Of a stretch of 41,354 nt of DNA, positions 41,250-41,354 are shown in pieces (position 1 is the stretch's first letter; each line of letters begins with the position of its first letter). The position numbers and the translations under genes were made by a program. A model generated the notes under the pieces. It saw only the letters and a program-made list of their open reading frames with translations, was not told the origin of the DNA and did no database searches. Source of the DNA: Deltaproteobacteria bacterium (lineage in GTDB: Bacteria; Desulfobacterota; Syntrophia; Syntrophales; UBA2210); contig JAFGGB010000159.1 of the NCBI GenBank assembly GCA_016930775.1, positions 1-41,354 of the forward strand, given 5' to 3'.

Positions 41250-41289
41250 AAAGAGGTGTTATCCCCGAGCGGCGGGTTAACACCTCTTT
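41250..41289 (+). terminator. Terminator after rpmA
   Basis: AAAGAGGTGTTA (41250-41261) pairs with TAACACCTCTTT (41278-41289) around a GC-rich loop, followed by CTTTAT. A second small hairpin (CGGTTTC/GAAACCG) lies near 41300-41320. No gene starts in the last 60 bases. Confidence 0.75.
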
Positions 41290-41354
41290 CTTTATGCAAT
41301 CGGTTTCATCTTCCGAAACCGCCACAAGCTCCCTGCAACCAAGCGGCGGGCGGA

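Overview
The window is a 41.4-kb stretch of bacterial chromosome, fairly GC-rich and densely coding, with no rRNA, tRNA, CRISPR array, transposase or phage gene that I can see. Several traits suggest an anaerobic Desulfobacterota (former Deltaproteobacteria), plausibly a Syntrophales-like lineage: a two-gene SufC/SufB iron-sulfur system, an archaeal-looking PurD, a propionate-type acyl-CoA synthetase, a YedE/TusA pair, a radical SAM-DUF2344 fusion next to rng, and intergenic repeats with CGTAAAAAGTC termini of a kind I recall from that phylum. The taxonomic call is inference.

Layout. 1-3.3 kb: the tail of a nitroreductase, then an ECF sigma factor operon. It encodes the sigma factor, a membrane anti-sigma-like protein with a periplasmic glycogen-binding-like E-set (CBM48-like) domain, a lipoprotein with a second copy of that domain, and a secreted helical protein with a Gly/Ser-rich tail. 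It is followed by a secreted 164-aa protein. The same ECF-type promoter pattern, TGTAAC-N16-CGTT, precedes both transcription units. This is the most system-like part of the window. 3.5-6.2 kb: a cbiMQO-type nickel/cobalt ECF transporter. 6.5-11.4 kb: a small secreted protein with a sigma54-like promoter, then minus-strand genes for a PilZ protein and for a group comprising an SDR, RarA, a Cys-rich protein and TrpB2. 11.7-16.4 kb: a CGGCNPRYDR protein (minus), then purD-purH-purE-tsaC (plus). 16.4-21.1 kb (minus): an MthK-like K+ channel, an MJ0042/DUF3426 membrane protein, hpt, a Cys-motif protein and an alpha/beta hydrolase. 21.2-23.8 kb: rseC-like, sufC, sufB. 23.9-25.1 kb (minus): a PAS protein and purU. 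25.5-29.6 kb: radical SAM-DUF2344 and rng. 29.7-31.4 kb: yedE, tusA-like, DUF1858-like. 31.4-34.6 kb (minus): threonine synthase, DUF4412/LolA-like, ketopantoate reductase-like. 34.9-36.8 kb: propionyl-CoA synthetase. 36.9-38.6 kb (minus): a secreted protein with an internal duplication. 38.9-40.4 kb: a divergent polysaccharide deacetylase and two tiny envelope proteins, one of them too short for the ORF track. 40.5-41.3 kb: rplU-rpmA behind a consensus sigma70 promoter.

How genes work together. Purine synthesis and salvage recur (purD, purH, purE, hpt, purU as a formate/one-carbon source). Envelope sensing is the theme of the first 3 kb. Metal supply (cbiMQO), Fe-S assembly (sufCB) and sulfur/selenium handling (yedE-tusA) suit an anaerobe rich in metalloenzymes. 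The radical SAM-DUF2344-rng block usually lies directly next to rplU-rpmA. Here about 11 kb of unrelated genes separate them.

Starts were chosen by ribosome-binding sites and family N-termini, so many differ from the ORF track. Promoter and operator calls are by-eye consensus matches.
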